64,000 bases of DNA from an uncultured Collinsella sp. (GTDB lineage: Bacteria; Actinomycetota; Coriobacteriia; Coriobacteriales; Coriobacteriaceae): assembly GCA_900542155.1 (NCBI GenBank), contig UQMD01000001.1, forward strand, positions 62,001 to 126,000, written 5' to 3'. The notes below the pieces were generated by a model. It had not been told where the DNA came from. It saw only the letters and a list, made by a program, of their open reading frames with translations, and did not search any database. Each line of letters begins with the position of its first letter. Within the stretch, counting starts at the first letter, position 1. This document shows positions 60,158 to 64,000 of the stretch, in pieces. Both the position numbers and the translations under genes were made by a program.

Positions 60158-60556
60158 TTACCAGACGTAAGCGATGATCTCGCCGCCGACGTTGTGCTTG
60201 CGAGCATCGCGGTCGGTCATGACGCCATGGCTGGTGGAAATGATGGCGGTACCAAGGCCACCGCGGACGCGGGGCATGTCGGCAACGCCGGTGTACTTAC
60301 GCAGGCCCGGCTTGGAAATGCGGCGGATGCCGTTGATGACCTTAGCCTTCTTGGGACCATACTTAAGCGTGATGTGCAGAGTCTTCTGGGGAACGGTGTC
60401 CTCGACATCGTAGCCCTCGATGTAGCCCTCCTCGTGCAGAACACGAGCGATCTCGACGAGCTTCTTGCTGCTCGGCATGGAGACCGTGGCCTTGTTCACA
60501 GAGTTAGCGTTACGGATGCGCGTAAGCATATCTGCGATCGGGTCTGTAAGGTTCAT
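60158..60556 (-). CDS. rpsH: Ribosomal protein S8
   Basis: Small-subunit protein, 132 residues ([20 protein letters not shown] and the C-terminal [20 protein letters not shown]). In E. coli S8 represses the spc operon at the rplE start; whether this holds here cannot be told. A 119-base gap without a gene lies between it and rpsZ. Confidence 0.97.
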   Translation of the reverse strand: MNLTDPIADMLTRIRNANSVNKATVSMPSSKKLVEIARVLHEEGYIEGYDVEDTVPQKTLHITLKYGPKKAKVINGIRRISKPGLRKYTGVADMPRVRGGLGTAIISTSHGVMTDRDARKHNVGGEIIAYVW

Positions 60557-60675
60557 ACAGATTCTCCTTCGTTCTTGATGAACACGTGCTCTTGGTTCTT
60601 CGCCGCCCTTAACGGCAAAGCCTTTTTAGCGCGTTTTCCCTGTTCCAAACTGATGCTTGAAACGCTGGTAGTGAC

Positions 60676-60861
60676 TTACCAGCTGGCCTTCTTAACGCCG
60701 GGAAGCTCGCCCTTGAGTGCAAGCTCGCGGAAGCAGACACGGCACAGGCCGAACTTGCGGTACACAGAGTGCGGACGGCCGCAGCGCTGGCAGCGCGTGT
60801 ACTCACGAGTAGAGAACTTCTGCTTGCGATTGCACTTGACGATCATCGATGTCTTAGCCAC
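60676..60861 (-). CDS. rpsZ: Ribosomal protein S14, zinc-binding type Z
   Basis: A 61-residue S14 with two CxxC pairs ([14 protein letters not shown] and [12 protein letters not shown]), the short zinc form of Gram-positive bacteria. The start is a GTG at 60861, six bases after GGAGG. Confidence 0.96.
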   Translation of the reverse strand: MAKTSMIVKCNRKQKFSTREYTRCQRCGRPHSVYRKFGLCRVCFRELALKGELPGVKKASW

Positions 60862-60940
60862 TTATATCCTCCTCACATAGAGTATTGTTCGCCCCAAGCG
60901 CCGCCCCCTTGTGGGAACGGCGCTCATAGGGCAGGTGAAC

Positions 60941-61498
60941 CTATTTCTTGAACGGGAAACCGAAGGCGTCCAGAAGGGCCTTGGCCTCCTCATCGGTGTT
61001 GGCGGTGGTCACGAAAGTGATGTCCATACCACGCTGGTGATCGACGGAGTCGAAGTCGATCTCGGGGAAGATGAGCTGCTCGGTGACGCCCATGGAGAAG
61101 TTACCACGGCCGTCGAAGCTCTTGGCCGAGATGCCGCGGAAGTCGCGGATACGGGGGATCGCGACGGAGGTCAGACGATCGAAGAACTCCCACATACGGT
61201 CGCCACGCAGGGTAACCTTGCAGCCGATCGGCATACCAGCGCGCAGGCGGAAGGTAGCGATGGACTTGCGGGCACGGGTGATCATCGGCTGCTGGCCGGT
61301 GATGGCGCGCAGGTCGCGCACGGCACCGTCGATGGCCTTGGAATCGGTAGCGGCCTCGCCGACACCCATGTTCACGACGATCTTCTCAAACTTGGGGATC
61401 ATCATGACGTTCTCGTACTGGAACTTGTCCTGAAGCTGCTGCTTGACCTCGTTGTTGTACTTGGTCTTCAGACGCGGCACATACTTCTCTTCTGCCAT
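60941..61498 (-). CDS. rplE: Ribosomal protein L5
   Basis: 5S rRNA-binding protein, 185 residues ([59 protein letters not shown]). It is the first gene of the cluster here. In most bacteria rplN and rplX come directly before it; they are absent from the 320 bases upstream, where a promoter can be drawn instead. Confidence 0.97.
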   Translation of the reverse strand: MAEEKYVPRLKTKYNNEVKQQLQDKFQYENVMMIPKFEKIVVNMGVGEAATDSKAIDGAVRDLRAITGQQPMITRARKSIATFRLRAGMPIGCKVTLRGDRMWEFFDRLTSVAIPRIRDFRGISAKSFDGRGNFSMGVTEQLIFPEIDFDSVDHQRGMDITFVTTANTDEEAKALLDAFGFPFKK

Positions 61499-61635
61499 TG
61501 TTCACTCCTTCTTGGGGTTTTAAGCACGGGGCGTGGCCACGATGGGTTGTCCTCGTGCCTCCTGGCTGCATCCGCGCCGCTCATGGCATTTCGCGGTTTG
61601 GACTCGACGCAGCAGGAGCCGACAAAACAATCGGT

Positions 61636-61664
61636 ACTATACGCGCATCGGGAGCGTATTTCCA
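61636..61664 (-). promoter_or_regulatory. Candidate promoter of the rplE-rplQ operon
   Basis: On the minus strand TGGAAA (61659-61664) and TATAGT (61636-61641) are spaced by exactly 17 bases. The -10 box matches five of six consensus positions. It leaves a leader of roughly 130 bases before rplE, which could hold a regulatory structure. Confidence 0.5.
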
Positions 61665-61710
61665 GAAAAACCTCGTCTGCCTGCACAACTCCACAACTCC
61701 CCCGCACATA

Positions 61711-61734
61711 TTGATCCCTAGGGGACGGAGGAAA
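61711..61734. repeat. Copy of the GATCCC-TAGGGGACGG element
   Basis: GATCCCTAGGGGACGGAGG followed by AAAA, similar to 7593-7615 and 19153-19176. It lies between the purine permease gene and the ribosomal operon promoter. The remainder of the 321-base gap (61499-61819) shows no gene. Confidence 0.5.
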
Positions 61735-61819
61735 ATGGCAGTTGCGGTGAAATAGGGACCGTTTGACGGCTTAACAGGCTTTAACAGTCCGTATTCCACC
61801 GCAACTCATATATGGGGCG

Positions 61820-63133
61820 TTATTTTTGGCGCGGGAGGACCAGGTTGAGGATCACAGCAACGAGCGCGGCGACGGCAATGGAGGATCCGCCAAAAACGGT
61901 GCCGACCCATGCGGGGAATCCAGCGCCGGCAAGCGCGCCGGCCGTGCGCTCAATGCCCGTGCCAAAGGCGATAGAGAGACCCATGAGCGTGGTATCGCGC
62001 TGAGACAGGCCGTGGCGGGCAAACATGACCACACCGTTCATACCGATGGTCGCGAACACGCCAATCGTGGCGCCACCGATGACCGGCTGCGGAATAGACG
62101 TGAGCACCGCCGCACACTTGGGCAGCAGGCCCGCGATGAGCAGGATGGCAGCCGCAAGCGTAAAGACCATGCGGTTGACGACCTTGTTCTCGGCGATAAT
62201 GCCCACATTCTGGCCAAAGGTTGCCGTGGGGACGCCGCCAAAAAAGCCTGACAGCATACCGACCAGGCCGTTGGCGATCAGGCCACCCGAGATCTGGCTA
62301 TCGGTCGCAGGGGTATCGAGCGCAGCGGACGACACGGCGGCAAACTCGCCCATGACCTGTACTGCGTTGACAATGGCGACAACGCCCACAACGGCGCACG
62401 CGGCCGGGTCGAACACCAGGCGATGGGCGCCCAGGGCCGGCGGGGCGAACCAGCTGGCGGTCGCGATGGCCGAGAAATCGACCATGCCCAACACCGCAGC
62501 CAAAACAAAGCCCGCGCAGATACCAGCCAGGATGCTGCCCAGCCTAAGCGCGCCCTTGCCGTAGTTGCCAGCCATAAAGGTGACGACGAACGTCACAAGT
62601 GCGACGGCCCAGTTGGTGACACTGCCAAAATCGGCCGCGCCCTCCCCGCCCGCCATGGAGGCAACTGCCACTGGGCATAGCGACAGGCCAATGACAAAGA
62701 TGACGGTGCCAAGCACCGGGGCCGGAAACAGAAAACTCACGCGCCTAAACAGTAGGCCGAAGAGTGCGACGAGCGCGCCGCCGATTACCTGGGCGCCCAG
62801 TACGGCCTCAAAACCAAGCTCAAGACCGACTGCCTTGAGCGCCGGCACGAAGGTAAAGCTCGCACCCATCACAATGGGCAGGCCCGAACCGACGACACCT
62901 TTTATGGGAAACTGTTGAAGGAAAATGTCAATCGCCGAGAGGACGAGCGACGCCTGGATGACAGCGGCTTCCTCTTGAGGGGTAAAGCCACAGACCGACG
63001 CGATAATGATGGCGGGCGTGACGATACCCGCGAATGCCGCCAGCACATGCTGCAGTGCATGGGGTAATACCTGCACAAACGAAACTTTTCCCGTACGCTC
63101 GAACAGGGCATCCCCTGCTGCCGACTCTGCCAT
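61820..63133 (-). CDS. NCS2-family purine (xanthine/uracil type) permease
   Basis: A 437-residue transporter of the nucleobase:cation symporter-2 family with 12-14 hydrophobic spans. Family blocks are HALQHVLAAFAGIVTPAIII, GSGLPIVMGASFTFVPALKA and GVPTATFGQNVGIIAENKVV; the last contains the NxG motif of the substrate site. Start at the ATG at 63133 (MAESAAGDAL) after GGAGG, 21 codons inside the longest frame. The XdhC-type gene upstream suggests xanthine or urate rather than uracil as substrate. Confidence 0.9.
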   Translation of the reverse strand: MAESAAGDALFERTGKVSFVQVLPHALQHVLAAFAGIVTPAIIIASVCGFTPQEEAAVIQASLVLSAIDIFLQQFPIKGVVGSGLPIVMGASFTFVPALKAVGLELGFEAVLGAQVIGGALVALFGLLFRRVSFLFPAPVLGTVIFVIGLSLCPVAVASMAGGEGAADFGSVTNWAVALVTFVVTFMAGNYGKGALRLGSILAGICAGFVLAAVLGMVDFSAIATASWFAPPALGAHRLVFDPAACAVVGVVAIVNAVQVMGEFAAVSSAALDTPATDSQISGGLIANGLVGMLSGFFGGVPTATFGQNVGIIAENKVVNRMVFTLAAAILLIAGLLPKCAAVLTSIPQPVIGGATIGVFATIGMNGVVMFARHGLSQRDTTLMGLSIAFGTGIERTAGALAGAGFPAWVGTVFGGSSIAVAALVAVILNLVLPRQK

Positions 63134-63260
63134 TTGCGCCTCCCATACCCTAGGCAGCGGCCCCATGCCGCTCAACGGTCGGACATTATAGGGCATATGG
63201 CACAGGTAGCATTTTGACCCGCATGCGGCAGAGGGCTGGGGCAGCTCATTTGGGATGCGA

Positions 63261-64000
63261 CTAGCGCTTGCGGGGGACGAGTTTGGTGCGACGCAGGTGG
63301 ATCATCTCGGCGGCGATGGAGATGGCAATCTCCTCGGGATCCTCGGCCTCGATGGCAACGCCGATCGGCAGGTGCAGCCCGTCGATCTGGTCCTGCGTAA
63401 AGCCCTCCTGCTCCAGGCGGGCGCGCACAAAGGCCGTCTTGCGGCGCGAACCCAGACAGCCCAGATAGGCGGGCTTGGCGTGCATGGCCTGAATCACCAC
63501 GTCGATATCGGACTTGTGACCCGCCGTGGCGACGACCACTAGGTCACGCGGGCCGATGGGGCACTGCTTGCTCAGGTTCTTGTAGTCGACCAGACGACGG
63601 TCGTAGACACCGGGCACCCATTCGGGGGTCAGTGTGCCGGGGCGGTCGTCGCAAGCCACGACGGCAAAGCCCGCCGCCGTGAGCACCCGCGCCGTCGCAG
63701 CACCCACGTGGCCGCAGCCAAAGATATAGGTCAGGCCCTCGGGGCAGAGAGTCTCGATGTGCGCCGCGGGAATCTCGGAGGCCGCGTTGGTGTAGGTGAC
63801 CTTACTCCCCTCCTCCACCAGCGAAAGCTCGGGGCAGCCCATTATGGTGCGGCGCGACTCCTCGCCATGGTATTCGGCAACGTCGCCTTCATGCGCACTT
63901 GCGATAAACGGTTCAAAGTCGATGGCGAAGTCGCCGATGCGTCGATACGCCAGCACATTGGCAATCTCCTGGAACAACGGTGCCTTGGTCGCGTCCAGGT
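63261..64000 (-). CDS. XdhC/CoxI-family protein (5' end beyond window)
   Basis: Protein of the XdhC family, which inserts or sulfurates the molybdenum cofactor of xanthine dehydrogenase-type enzymes. About 246 residues are visible; the frame is open to the window end (LDATKAPLFQEIANVLAYRR), so the start is outside. The C-terminal Rossmann domain starts GLTYIFGCGHVGAATARVL and continues VVACDDRPGTLTPEW, then GSRRKTAFVRARLEQEGF. It is followed on the same strand by the purine permease, which supports a role in purine oxidation. Confidence 0.88.
   Translation of the reverse strand, partial: LDATKAPLFQEIANVLAYRRIGDFAIDFEPFIASAHEGDVAEYHGEESRRTIMGCPELSLVEEGSKVTYTNAASEIPAAHIETLCPEGLTYIFGCGHVGAATARVLTAAGFAVVACDDRPGTLTPEWVPGVYDRRLVDYKNLSKQCPIGPRDLVVVATAGHKSDIDVVIQAMHAKPAYLGCLGSRRKTAFVRARLEQEGFTQDQIDGLHLPIGVAIEAEDPEEIAISIAAEMIHLRRTKLVPRKR

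Overview
The window reads as a chromosomal segment of a GC-rich, low-oxygen gut actinobacterium of the class Coriobacteriia, most likely Collinsella or a close relative. This rests on the protein character of the housekeeping genes, a prfB without a programmed frameshift, the zinc form of S14, Ala/Lys/Glu-rich tails on ribosomal proteins L17 and L31, and many long dispersed palindromes between genes. I could not run a database search, so the genus is an inference.

Layout. 1-5842: gltD (3' end cut by the window edge) and gltB, glutamate synthase, with a divergent Nramp Mn transporter (6045-7301). 7302-7689: an 80-bp-period array of three palindromes. 7690-10041: rubredoxin, flavin reductase, smpB and a TPR protein. 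10056-10220: tRNA-Glu and tRNA-Gln. 10497-11401: a small unknown protein and an ArsC/Spx-type protein. 11494-15937: a complete MurNAc recycling operon (murR-murQ-murP-mupG). 16183-16788: an orphan serine recombinase. 16966-28840: rnr, ftsX, ftsE, a split transketolase, a YitT-type membrane protein, prfB and secA, all on the minus strand. 29183-29608: rpmE.

29807-36931 is an accessory island. It holds a decayed BrnT/BrnA toxin-antitoxin pair, a probable lactococcin-972-like bacteriocin with its own ABC transporter and three further small membrane or secreted proteins, a divergent DUF2975-like/XRE pair, and an integrase that has lost its N-terminal half. This is the part of the window most likely to hold something undescribed.

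37222-50689 returns to core genes: an ACT-domain protein, citrate synthase, two Cof-type phosphatases, adenine deaminase, tyrS, a U32 peptidase-family protein, a class A penicillin-binding protein, argR and a glycosyltransferase. 50842-61498 is truA followed by the spc/alpha ribosomal operon, running on the minus strand from rplE to rplQ with secY, adk, map, infA, rpmJ and rpoA inside it. The usual rplN-rplX genes are missing upstream of rplE. 61820-64000 holds an NCS2 purine permease and an XdhC-type protein cut by the window edge, which together suggest purine uptake and oxidation.

Most genes lie on the minus strand. No CRISPR array, rRNA operon, intact insertion sequence or prophage was seen. 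Many start codons were moved downstream of the longest open frame to fit a ribosome binding site; each entry says why.
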